A DNA stretch of 64,000 bases from JAIBJN01 sp963847985 (GTDB taxonomy: Bacteria; Actinomycetota; Thermoleophilia; Gaiellales; Gaiellaceae): the NCBI GenBank assembly GCA_963847985.1, contig CAWKBS010000003.1, positions 62,001-126,000 of the forward strand, in the 5' to 3' direction. Shown here piece by piece: positions 1-7,782 of the stretch. Within the stretch, counting starts at the first letter, position 1; the number at the start of each line of letters is the position of its first letter. A program made the position numbers and the translations under genes. Below the pieces are notes generated by a model that saw only the letters and a list, made by a program, of their open reading frames with translations, searched no databases and was not told the origin of the DNA.

Positions 1-453
1 TGCCTGACCGTGGGCGGGCGCATCCACCGCGTGGCCGACTCCGTCCCGGCCGTCCCGATCGCGCTCGTGCCGGACACGACCGTCGCCACGGCCGAGGCCC
101 GCGCGGCGCTCCCCGAGGAGATCCCGCTCGGCGACGCCGTCTTCTCGGTGGGGCGTGCGACCCTCCTCGGGGCCGGCCTCGCCTCCGGCTCGAGCGACGT
201 CTTCGCGGCCGCGCTGAACGACCGCCTGCACGAGCCCTATCGGGCGGCGAACGCGCCGCTCCTCGCCGAGGTCCGCGACGAGCTTCCCGCCGGCGCCCTC
301 GGCGCCACCATCTCCGGGTCGGGCCCGACGGTGATCGTCTGGGCCGACCCGCACAAGGCCAAGGAGTGCTCCGTCGAGCTCTCCGACCGCTTCCCCGGCG
401 TCGAGGTGCTCTGGCTCTCGACCTCCGCGAAAGGAGCTGAGCTCGTCCGATGA
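1..453 (+). CDS. thrB: Homoserine kinase, C-terminal part (gene enters from the left edge)
   Basis: Homoserine kinase phosphorylates L-homoserine with ATP in threonine synthesis, in the cytoplasm. Only about the last 150 residues lie in the window; the reading frame is open to base 1, so the start is outside. The glycine-rich ISGSGPT segment near residue 102 is the third GHMP-kinase motif, and the preceding helix (GLASGSSDVFAAALNDRLHE) fits the family. The stop overlaps the ilvD start by 4 bases (ATGA), so the two are probably translationally coupled in an amino-acid operon. Confidence 0.85.
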   Translation, partial: CLTVGGRIHRVADSVPAVPIALVPDTTVATAEARAALPEEIPLGDAVFSVGRATLLGAGLASGSSDVFAAALNDRLHEPYRAANAPLLAEVRDELPAGALGATISGSGPTVIVWADPHKAKECSVELSDRFPGVEVLWLSTSAKGAELVR

Positions 454-2156
454 CTGCCGACCCGTACGGCCGCCCCTCCGACCCCGCCAAGCGGCAGAGC
501 GCAGCGCTCACCGACGGCCCGGCCCGCGCCGGCGCGCGCGCGATGCTGAAGGCGACGGGGTTCGACGACGACGACCTCGCGCGGCCGCTGATCGGCGTCG
601 CCACGACCTGGATCGAGACGATGCCGTGCAACCTGAACCAGCGCGAGCTGGCGCAGCACGTGAAGGACGGCATCCGCGAGGCGGGCGGGACGCCGATGGA
701 GTTCAACACCGTCTCGGTCTCCGACGGCGTCTCGATGGGCACCGAGGGGATGCGCGCCTCGCTCGTCTCGCGCGAGGTGATCGCCGACTCGATCGAGCTC
801 GTCGCCCGCGGACACCTGCTCGACGGCCTCGTGTGCCTGGTCGGCTGCGACAAGACGATCCCGGCTGCCGTGATGGCACTCGCGCGCCTCGACCTTCCGA
901 GCCTCGTGCTCTACAACGGTTCTATCGCGCCCGGCCGCTTCCGCGGACGCGACGTCACCATCCAGGACGTCTACGAGGCGATCGGCGCGCACGCCGTCGG
1001 GAAGATGACCGGCGAGGAGCTGCACGAGCTCGAAAGCGTCGCCTGCCCGGGCGCCGGAGCGTGCGGCGGCCAGTTCACGGCCAACACGATGTCCACCGCG
1101 CTCGAGTTCCTCGGGATCAGCCCGGCCGGCCTCAACGGCATCCCCGCCCTCGTCCCCGCGAAGGCCGAGGCCGCCGCGCAGGCGGGGCGGCTGGCCATGG
1201 ACCTCCTGCGCCGCGACGTGCGCCCGTCCCACGTGATCACGCGCGAGGCGCTCGAGAACGCGATCGCGTCCATCGCCGCCACCGGCGGGTCCACGAACGG
1301 CGTCCTCCACCTGCTCGCCATCGCGTACGAGCTCGGCATCCCGCTTACGATCGACGACTTCGACCGGATCGCGGCGCGCACGCCCGTCGTCGCCAGCCTC
1401 AAGCCCGGCGGCCGCTTCGTGGCCACGGACGTCTACGAGGCGGGCGGCGTCGCGCTCGTGGCCCGCGAGCTCGTCAAGCGCGGCCTCCTCCACGCCGACA
1501 CTCCCAACGTCGACGGCCGCTCGCTCGGCGAGATCGCGGCCGCCGTCGAAGAGACCCCCGGCCAGGAGGTTGTCGTCCCAATCGAGACGCCCCTCAAGCC
1601 GACGGGCGGGCTCGGCATCCTCTACGGCAACCTGTCTCCCGAGGGCAGCGTGGTCAAGCTCGCCGGCCACGAGCGCCTGCTCCACCGCGGGCCGGCGCGG
1701 GTCTTCGACTCGGAAGAAGCCTGCTTCGAGGCGGTGAAGAACCGCGGGATCCACGCCGGCGACGTCGTCGTCATCCGCTACGAGGGCCCGGCGGGCGGCC
1801 CGGGGATGCGGGAGATGCTCCACGTCACGGGCGCGCTCGTCGGCGAGGGGCTCGGCGACGAGGTGGCGCTCGTCACCGACGGGCGCTTCTCGGGCGCGAC
1901 CCACGGCCTCATGGTCGGCCACGTCTCGCCCGAAGCCTCACGCGGCGGCCCGCTCGCCGCGCTCCAGGACGGGGACGTCGTGGTCGTCGACGTCGAGGCG
2001 AGGGAGCTGCGCGTCGAGCTCTCCGACGACGAGATCGCTGCCCGCCTGGCCGACTGGGCCGCGCCCGAGCCGCGCTACACGAAGGGCGTCCTGGCCAAGT
2101 ACGCGGCGCTGGTCTCCTCGGCCTCCGAGGGCGCGGTCACCCGAGCGCAGCGGTGA
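450..2156 (+). CDS. ilvD: Dihydroxy-acid dehydratase
   Basis: IlvD dehydrates 2,3-dihydroxy-3-methyl acids to the keto acids that give valine, leucine and isoleucine. The 568-residue length is typical. Iron-sulfur cysteines are visible in MPCNLNQ, VGCDKTIPA (about residue 130) and CPGAGACGGQFTANTMS (about residue 198). The start ATG overlaps thrB by 4 bases, and its stop overlaps a GTG start of leuB by 4 bases, so thrB, ilvD and leuB form one tight transcription unit. The reading frame is intact throughout. Confidence 0.97.
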   Translation: MTADPYGRPSDPAKRQSAALTDGPARAGARAMLKATGFDDDDLARPLIGVATTWIETMPCNLNQRELAQHVKDGIREAGGTPMEFNTVSVSDGVSMGTEGMRASLVSREVIADSIELVARGHLLDGLVCLVGCDKTIPAAVMALARLDLPSLVLYNGSIAPGRFRGRDVTIQDVYEAIGAHAVGKMTGEELHELESVACPGAGACGGQFTANTMSTALEFLGISPAGLNGIPALVPAKAEAAAQAGRLAMDLLRRDVRPSHVITREALENAIASIAATGGSTNGVLHLLAIAYELGIPLTIDDFDRIAARTPVVASLKPGGRFVATDVYEAGGVALVARELVKRGLLHADTPNVDGRSLGEIAAAVEETPGQEVVVPIETPLKPTGGLGILYGNLSPEGSVVKLAGHERLLHRGPARVFDSEEACFEAVKNRGIHAGDVVVIRYEGPAGGPGMREMLHVTGALVGEGLGDEVALVTDGRFSGATHGLMVGHVSPEASRGGPLAALQDGDVVVVDVEARELRVELSDDEIAARLADWAAPEPRYTKGVLAKYAALVSSASEGAVTRAQR

Positions 2157-3133
2157 AGGTCGCCCTCCTTCCCGGCGACGGGATCGGGCCCGAGGTCACG
2201 GCCGCGGCCGAACGCGTGCTCGCGGCGCTGGCGCCCGACCTCGAGCTCGAGGCGCACCTCTTCGGCGGCGCGGCCATCCACGCCGCCGGCGACCCGCTCC
2301 CACCGGACACGCTGGCAGCGGCGCGCGGCGCCGACGCGGTGCTCATGGGCGCCGTGGGCGCGCCCGAGTTCGACGGCGCGGAGATTCGGCCGGAGCAGGG
2401 CCTCATCCGCCTCCGCGGTGAGCTCGACGTCTACGCGAACCTGCGCCCGGCGCGCGTCGACGGCGTCGACCTGCTCGTCGTCCGGGAGCTCGTCGGCGGG
2501 CTTTACTACGGCGCGCGCGGCGTCCGCGAGGACGGGACTGTCTTCGACACGATGGAATACCGCCCCGACCAGGTCGAGCGCATCGCTCGTCGCGGCTTCG
2601 AGCTCGCGCGCTCCCGGCGGAGCCACGTCACCTCCGTGGACAAGGCGAACGTCCTCGACACCTCGCGGATGTGGCGCGAGGTCGTCGTCCGCGTCCACGC
2701 CGACTACGCCGACGTCGAGCTCGACCACATGCTCGTGGACAACTGCGGCCTCCAGCTCGTGATCGCACCCGATCGCTTCGACGTGATCCTCACCGAGAAC
2801 ACGTTCGGCGACATTCTCTCGGACGTCGCCGCCGGGATGACCGGCGGCCTCGGCCTCGCCGCCTCGGCCAGCCTGGGCGACGGGCGGCCCGGGATCTTCG
2901 AGCCGGTGCACGGCTCGGCCCCGGACATCGCCGGGCGCGGTCTCGCCAACCCGGCGGCCATGCTCCGCTCGGCGGCGCTCATGCTCGCGCACGGGCTCGA
3001 CCGCCCCGAGGAGTCGGCGCGCCTCGAGGCGGCGGTGGACGACGCGCTCGCCGCCGCACCGACCCCGGACCTCGGCGGCACGGCCACGACCTCCGGGTTC
3101 GTGGACTCCGTCCTTGTCGGCCTCCAGCCTTGA
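2153..3133 (+). CDS. leuB: 3-isopropylmalate dehydrogenase
   Basis: LeuB oxidatively decarboxylates 3-isopropylmalate with NAD+ in leucine synthesis. The start is GTG overlapping the ilvD stop; it places the nucleotide-fold LLPGDGIGPEV motif at the N-terminus. Other family blocks are RPEQGLIRLRGELDVYANLR, the catalytic Tyr in GGLYYGARG, the Lys in SVDKANVLDTSR, and ENTFGDILSDVAAGMTGGLG followed by the NAD-binding GSAPDIAG. At 326 residues it is slightly shorter than most LeuB proteins. leuC and leuD are nearby but on the other strand, beyond amtB. Confidence 0.95.
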   Translation: MKVALLPGDGIGPEVTAAAERVLAALAPDLELEAHLFGGAAIHAAGDPLPPDTLAAARGADAVLMGAVGAPEFDGAEIRPEQGLIRLRGELDVYANLRPARVDGVDLLVVRELVGGLYYGARGVREDGTVFDTMEYRPDQVERIARRGFELARSRRSHVTSVDKANVLDTSRMWREVVVRVHADYADVELDHMLVDNCGLQLVIAPDRFDVILTENTFGDILSDVAAGMTGGLGLAASASLGDGRPGIFEPVHGSAPDIAGRGLANPAAMLRSAALMLAHGLDRPEESARLEAAVDDALAAAPTPDLGGTATTSGFVDSVLVGLQP

Positions 3134-3163
3134 CGCGCGTCCGCCGCAACCGCTAACGTCCAC

Positions 3164-3219
3164 CGTTCCGAGCCGCCGAGGAAGGCGGCCCCGGAAGAGG
3201 CATCGAGGCCTCAGGAGCG
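3164..3219 (+). promoter_or_regulatory. Three-way-junction RNA leader resembling the glutamine (glnA-type) riboswitch
   Basis: The leader of glnK-amtB folds as a compact three-way junction. P1 pairs 3164-3169 (CGTTCC) with 3214-3219 (GGAGCG). P2 is a perfect 6-bp hairpin, 3172-3177 with 3184-3189. P3 pairs 3197-3201 with 3208-3212. The junction strand contains GGAAG followed by AGG. As I recall it, the glnA-motif consensus starts with CGUUC, has GGAAGUAGG in the junction and closes with a GGAACG-like strand. The genes controlled (PII and ammonium transporter) fit nitrogen sensing. The match is by eye and the junction lacks one U of the remembered consensus. Confidence 0.55.
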
Positions 3220-3240
3220 CGTCAGCTCCTGGGGCTTTTT
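3209..3240 (+). terminator. Intrinsic terminator in the glnK leader
   Basis: A stem of about ten pairs (3209-3218 with 3225-3234, one G-U) with a 6-base loop is followed by CTTTTT at 3235-3240. Its 5' arm includes the 3' strands of P1 and most of P3 of the leader RNA, so the two folds are mutually exclusive. A ligand-stabilised junction would therefore be expected to prevent termination (an ON switch). A strong AGGAAAGGAGG ribosome site follows just before glnK. Confidence 0.75.
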
Positions 3241-3264
3241 CTGTGGTCCAGGAAAGGAGGGGCG

Positions 3265-3615
3265 ATGGTCAAGGTGGAGGCGGTGGTGCTGAGGGAGCGG
3301 GTCGAGACGGTGATCGACGCCGTCGAGCACGACGCCGGCCATGTCGGCGTGACGGTGATCGAGGCGGTCGGGCACGGCCGGCAGCGCGGCATCACCCACG
3401 AGTACCGCGGCCGGGTCTTCGAGTCGCGGTTCCTGCCCAAGGCCCTGCTCGTGCTCGTCGTCGACGACGACAGGGCGACGGCCGTCGTCGAGACGATCGT
3501 CGACGCGGCGCGCAGCGGCAACGAGTCGGGCGACGGGATCGTCTGGACGTCCTCGGTCGAGAACGTCACCCACAACCGCACCGGCCTGAGCCTGGAGGAG
3601 GTCGAGGCCGCATGA
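3265..3615 (+). CDS. glnK: PII family nitrogen regulatory protein
   Basis: PII proteins sense 2-oxoglutarate and ATP/ADP and control AmtB by direct binding. The protein has 116 residues, with the T-loop region GHGRQRGITHEYRGRVF, then FLPK, and the C-terminal NRTG nucleotide-contact motif. The residue aligned with the usual modification site Tyr51 is Phe (residue 52 here), while the Tyr46 equivalent is kept (residue 47). Uridylylation or adenylylation at the standard position therefore looks impossible. It overlaps amtB by 4 bases (ATGA). A perfect Shine-Dalgarno precedes the ATG. Confidence 0.93.
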   Translation: MVKVEAVVLRERVETVIDAVEHDAGHVGVTVIEAVGHGRQRGITHEYRGRVFESRFLPKALLVLVVDDDRATAVVETIVDAARSGNESGDGIVWTSSVENVTHNRTGLSLEEVEAA

Positions 3616-5012
3616 CCCGCGCCGAGCTGGGAATCGCCGCGAGCACGCTGTGGGTCGTCATCGCAGCCGTCCTCGTCATGTTCATGCAGGCCGGCTTCGC
3701 CTTCCTCGAGGCGGGGCTCACGCGGATGAAGAACGTCGGCCACATCGCGGCCAAGAACGTCCTCGTCCTCGCGCTCGCCTCGATCGTCTACTACCTCGTC
3801 GGCTACGGCATCGCCTTCGGCGACGGCGGCAACGGTCTCGTCGGCGGCTCGGGCTTCGTGCCGTCCGTGGACGAGCTGCTGACCGTCGGCGCCGCGCCAT
3901 TCTCCTGGTTCGCCTCCATCCCGGCGGCCGCGGGCTACCTCTTCGAGGTCGTCTTCTGCGCGGTCTCGCTGGCGATCGTCTGGGGCGCCATGGCCGAGCG
4001 CACACGCCTCTGGGTCTACTTCGCCTTCGGAGTCGCCTACACGCTCATCTACTCCGTGGTCTCTCACTGGATCTGGAGCCCGGACGGCTGGCTCTTCGCC
4101 CGCGGGATGCAGGACTTCGCCGGCTCGACCGTCGTCCACTACCAGGGCGCGCTCGCCGGCCTCGCCGGAGCGCTGCTGCTCGGCCCGCGCATCGGCAAGT
4201 TCGCCTCCGACGGCAAGCCGAACGCGATCCCCGGGCACAACATGGCCTACACGACACTCGGCGTCATCATCCTCTGGTTCGGGTGGTTCGGCTTCAACCC
4301 GGGCTCGACGCTCAGCGTCGACTTCGGCGGGGTCGGCTTCTTCGCCTACGTCGCCCTGAACACGAACATCGCCGCCGCCGCGGGTGTCCTCGGCGCGGTG
4401 CTGACCTCGTGGATCGTGGTCAAGAAGCCCGACCTCTCGATGATGCTGAACGGCGCGATCGCGGCGCTTGTGGCCATCACGGCGGCCTGTGCGTTCGTGG
4501 CGCCGTGGGCGGCGCTCCTGATCGGCTTCGTCGCCGGGATCATCGTCGTGCTCGGCGCGCTCCTGGTCGAGCGCGTGCGCATCGACGACCCGATCGGCGC
4601 GCTGGCGGCGCACGGCATGGCCGGGGTCTGGGGCACGCTCGCCCTCGGCTTCCTGACCGTCCCACAGCTCTCGGAAAGGCTGGCAACCGGCTCGCCGGGC
4701 CTCTTCTACGGCGGCGGGTTCCACCAGCTCGGAGTCCAGGCGCTCGGCCTCGCCACGGTGGGCGTCTTCACCTTCGGCGCGTCGTTCCTCGTCCTCTTCG
4801 TCATGAAGGTGACGGTCGGGATTCGCGCCGAGCCGGAGACCGAGACCGCCGGTCTCGACGTCTCCGAGCACGGGATGTGGGGCTACCCCGAGTTCTACAT
4901 TCCGGTCCCAGGCGGCTACGGAACCGAGTCGCATGGCCACCTGCTCGGGCACGGCTCCCCTCGGGCCGAGGCAACGGCGGTCCGAGCCGAGCCGGTTCCG
5001 GAAGCCGGCTGA
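3612..5012 (+). CDS. amtB: Ammonium transporter
   Basis: A 466-residue Amt-family channel of the cell membrane. It starts directly with a hydrophobic helix and carries GFAFLEAGLTRMKN in the first helices. The two pore histidines are recognisable in VHYQGALAG (about residue 174) and LAAHGMAG (about residue 331), and the aspartate precedes the first in MQDFAGS. The start ATG overlaps the glnK stop, the usual glnK-amtB coupling that ties synthesis of channel and regulator. The C-terminal tail after the last helix is about 65 residues and is hydrophilic. Confidence 0.97.
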   Translation: MTRAELGIAASTLWVVIAAVLVMFMQAGFAFLEAGLTRMKNVGHIAAKNVLVLALASIVYYLVGYGIAFGDGGNGLVGGSGFVPSVDELLTVGAAPFSWFASIPAAAGYLFEVVFCAVSLAIVWGAMAERTRLWVYFAFGVAYTLIYSVVSHWIWSPDGWLFARGMQDFAGSTVVHYQGALAGLAGALLLGPRIGKFASDGKPNAIPGHNMAYTTLGVIILWFGWFGFNPGSTLSVDFGGVGFFAYVALNTNIAAAAGVLGAVLTSWIVVKKPDLSMMLNGAIAALVAITAACAFVAPWAALLIGFVAGIIVVLGALLVERVRIDDPIGALAAHGMAGVWGTLALGFLTVPQLSERLATGSPGLFYGGGFHQLGVQALGLATVGVFTFGASFLVLFVMKVTVGIRAEPETETAGLDVSEHGMWGYPEFYIPVPGGYGTESHGHLLGHGSPRAEATAVRAEPVPEAG

Positions 5013-5022
5013 GCCCTCCCCC

Positions 5023-5052
5023 GCGCCGGGCGTCCGCGAGGGCGCCCGGCGC
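5023..5052. terminator. Hairpin between convergent amtB and leuD
   Basis: A perfect 10-bp inverted repeat, 5023-5032 (GCGCCGGGCG) with 5043-5052, separates the convergent ends of amtB and leuD. There is no U-tract on either strand, so efficiency as an intrinsic terminator is uncertain. Confidence 0.5.
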
Positions 5053-5057
5053 CCGTC

Positions 5058-5627
5058 CTAGAGGACGGCCGTGTCGACCGGGGACGGGTGCGCCGCCTCG
5101 AAGGCGGCGATCTCGTCCTCGTGACGCAGGGTGAGCGCGATGTCGTCGAGGCCCTCGAGGAGGCGGCGCCTGTCGACCGGGTCGAGCTCGAAGCCGTACG
5201 GGCCCGCGGTCTGCTCCTCGAGGTCGACGGTCAGCTCCGCGCCCTGGCCGGCGTCCATCAGCGCGCGCACCTGCTCCTCGGGCAGCGTGACGGTGAGCAG
5301 GCCGATCTTGAGGGAGTTCGTCCGGAAGATGTCGCCGAACGACGGCGCGACGACCACGTCGAAGCCGTAATCCTGCAGGGCCCAGGCCGCGTGCTCGCGC
5401 GAGGAGCCGCAGCCGAAGTTCCTCCCCGTGACGAGGATCGACGCGCCCTCCGCTGCCGGGTCGTTGAGCTCGAAGCCGTCCTCCTTCGCCCAGTCGAAGA
5501 AGAGAAACTCGCCGAAGCCTGTGCGCTCGATCCGCTTGAGGAACTGCTTCGGGATGATCTGATCGGTGTCGACGTCGGCGCGGTCGAGGACCGCTACCCG
5601 TCCCGTGGTCCGCGTGAACGGCTTCAT
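5058..5627 (-). CDS. leuD: 3-isopropylmalate dehydratase small subunit
   Basis: LeuD is the swivel-domain partner of LeuC in isomerising 2- to 3-isopropylmalate in leucine synthesis. The 189 residues include the substrate-binding block GRNFGCGSSREHAAWAL near residue 70 and DTDQIIPKQFLKR near the N-terminus, both diagnostic. Its ATG overlaps the leuC stop by 4 bases, so leuC and leuD are coupled. The frame is intact, unlike leuC. Confidence 0.95.
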   Translation of the reverse strand: MKPFTRTTGRVAVLDRADVDTDQIIPKQFLKRIERTGFGEFLFFDWAKEDGFELNDPAAEGASILVTGRNFGCGSSREHAAWALQDYGFDVVVAPSFGDIFRTNSLKIGLLTVTLPEEQVRALMDAGQGAELTVDLEEQTAGPYGFELDPVDRRRLLEGLDDIALTLRHEDEIAAFEAAHPSPVDTAVL

Positions 5628-7032
5628 GCCACGGGCTCCAGCGCCAGCTCACGGATGTCGACGAAGTGGCCGGCGAGCGCCGTCGCGGCCGCCATCGCCG
5701 GGCTGACGAGATGCGTGCGCCCGCCGCGGCCCTGGCGTCCCTCGAAGTTCCGGTTCGAGGTGGAGGCGCAGCGCTCGCCCGGCTGGAGGATGTCGGGGTT
5801 CATGCCGAGGCACATGGAGCAGCCCGCGCGGCGCCACTCGAAGCCGGCGGCCTCGAAGACGCGGTCGAGCCCTTCCTCCTCGGCCTGGCGCTTGACGCCG
5901 GCGGAGCCCGGGACGACGAGCGCGCGGACGCGCTCGTGGACGCGCTTGCCGGCGACCACGGAAGCGGCCTCGCGCAGGTCCTCGATGCGGGCGTTCGTGC
6001 ACGAGCCGATGAAGACGCGGTCGACCTCGATCTCCTGGATGCGCGTCCCCGGCTCGAGGGCCATGTAGTGGAGCGCGCGCTCGGCGGCCTCGCGGTCGGC
6101 GGGGTCGTCGAAGTCGGAGGGGTCGGGCACGGCGCCGTCGACCGGGACGACCATGCCCGGGTTCGTCCCCCAGCTCACCTGCGGCGCGAGCTCGCGCACG
6201 TCGAGCTCGACGACGCGGTCGTAGGTCGCATCGGGGTCGGAGGGCAGCTCGCGCCAGCGGTCGAGCGCCCGCTCCCACTCCGCGCCCTGCGGGCGCCGCC
6301 GGCCTCCCTTCGAGGAAGGCGAAGGTCGTGTCGTCGGGCGCGATCATCCCGGCTCGCGCGCCGGCTTCGATCGACATGTTGCAGATCGTCATCCGGCCCG
6401 ACATCGGCAGCGCCCGGATCGCCGCGCCGGCGTACTCGACCACGTACCCGGCGCCTCCCGCCACGCCGATGCGGCCGATCGCGCCGAGGATCATGTCCTT
6501 CGCGGTGACGCCGAGCGGCAGCTCGCCGACGAAGCCGAGCAGCATCGTCTTCGGCTTGCGCTGCGGCAGCGTCTGCGTGGCGAGCACGTGCTCGACCTGG
6601 GAGGTGCCGATCCCGAAGGCGAGCGCGCCGAGCGCGCCGTGGGTGGAGGTGTGGCTATCGCCGCACACGATCGTCATCCCGGGCTGGGAAAGCCCTAGCT
6701 CGGGCCCGATCACGTGGACGATCCCCTCGCGGCCGCTCCCGGTCGCGTAGAGCTTGACGCCGAACTCCTCGCAGTTGCGGCGCAGCGCCTCGAGCTGGGC
6801 GGCGGCGAGATCGTCCGGCGGGCCGGTCGTCGGTCGGGACGTTGTGGTCCATCGTCGCCACCGTCAGGTCGGGCCGGCGCAGCCCTCGCCCCGCCAGGCG
6901 CAGCCCTTCGAAGGCCTGCGCCGAGGTCACCTCGTGGACGAGGTGGAGGTCGACGTAGAGCAGCGGCCCCTCGCCCTCGGGCTCGCAGACGAGGTGCGCG
7001 TCCCAGACGCGGTCGAAGAGCGTCCGTCCCAT
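5624..7032 (-). CDS. leuC: 3-isopropylmalate dehydratase large subunit (two apparent frameshifts)
   Basis: LeuC carries the [4Fe-4S] cluster of isopropylmalate isomerase. The three cluster cysteines are present (IGSCTNARIEDL and GCSMCLGMN), as are MDHNVPT near residue 60 and VCGDSHTSTHGA. The coding frame changes twice: near 6825-6831, between DDRPA and DDLAAAQLEALRRNCEEF, and near 6295-6305, between EGRPAAP and QGAEWERALDRW. Each is explained by one extra base. Removing two bases from 1409 gives 468 residues, the normal family length. This points to sequence errors more than true inactivation, although a real pseudogene is not excluded. Confidence 0.85.
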
Positions 7033-7053
7033 CGACGTATTGTGCCGACTCGG

Positions 7054-7704
7054 TTAGTTGAGCCGGGCCTGCAAGCGGACCCGGTCGAGCTCCAGCCGGC
7101 GGCGCGGCTCACCGGCCACCGGGAGCGCCAGGCCGATCTCGACCGCCCGGCCGGCCGCGGCCAGGTCGCCCGACAGCTCGAAGGCCTCCCGGAGCCGCTC
7201 GAGGAGCTGGAAGCCGACCTCGTGCGGGCACAGCCACTTCAGCCCCTCCGGGATCTCGACCGCGCTCAGCCGCCGACCGTTCGCGGCCGGGTCGAGAACG
7301 AGCGGCTCCTCGTCTGCCTCGGCGTGCGCGACCAGGAAGCATTCGCCATCCCCAGCGGGCAACAACGGGATGCCGGCCTTGCGCGCGGCCTCCGAGTACA
7401 CGAGTGCGAGCGCCAGCGGGTGGCCCTCGCCGCGCTCGAGCACGCGGTCGACGAGGAGCCCGTCGGGCTCGAACGAGCCCGCGAGCCGCAGCCGCCGAGC
7501 GCCGGCAAGGAGCAGCGCCGAGAGCGCACATTGCTCCGGCGGCGGAAGGAAGAGGGCGACGCGCAGCTCCTCGCCGAGGTCGTCGAGCGCGTCACACGCG
7601 GCGCGCGCGTCGACGGGCTTGAACTCCCGGGCGAGCGAGAGCGCGAGCTCGTCGAGGCCCGGATACGGGCGCGCCATCTGGGAGGCGAAGCTCGCCGGCG
7701 ACAT
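7054..7704 (-). CDS. SirB1/transglutaminase-like family protein
   Basis: A protein of 216 residues if it starts at ATG 7704. Its core, LDELALSLAREF, VDRVLERGEGHPLALALVYSEAARKAGIPLLP and the ending with ERLREAFELSGDLAAAGRAVEIGLAL, resembles SirB1-type proteins: a transglutaminase-like fold plus a TPR-like C-terminus. The family's function is not settled, and the Cys of a transglutaminase triad is not evident in the usual place. It lies 21 bases upstream of leuC on the same strand and diverges from the AlkZ-like gene across a region full of inverted repeats. Confidence 0.65.
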   Translation of the reverse strand: MSPASFASQMARPYPGLDELALSLAREFKPVDARAACDALDDLGEELRVALFLPPPEQCALSALLLAGARRLRLAGSFEPDGLLVDRVLERGEGHPLALALVYSEAARKAGIPLLPAGDGECFLVAHAEADEEPLVLDPAANGRRLSAVEIPEGLKWLCPHEVGFQLLERLREAFELSGDLAAAGRAVEIGLALPVAGEPRRRLELDRVRLQARLN

Positions 7705-7705
7705 A

Positions 7706-7742
7706 TGCGTAAGGCCTACCTTACATCGCTTGTAAGCCTTAT
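7706..7742. promoter_or_regulatory. Overlapping inverted repeats between divergent genes
   Basis: The 78-bp gap between the divergent SirB1-like and AlkZ-like genes holds three overlapping dyads. They are GTAAGG-CCTA-CCTTAC, CTTACA-TCGCT-TGTAAG, and outer arms GCGTAAGGC and GCCTTATGC (8 of 9 pairs). The position over both promoters suggests an operator for an unidentified regulator. Confidence 0.45.
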
Positions 7743-7782
7743 GCTCGACACCCGCGAGAACGCCTGCCGCTACGGTCAGCGC

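Noticed and set aside
237..1922. Long open frame antisense to ilvD
   Set aside because: A mirror of the GC-rich coding strand; low-complexity Arg/Asp/Glu composition, no domain, and ilvD is unmistakable on the other strand.
3222..4952. Long minus-strand frame opposite glnK-amtB
   Set aside because: Same kind of antisense shadow; the plus-strand proteins are clearly PII and AmtB.
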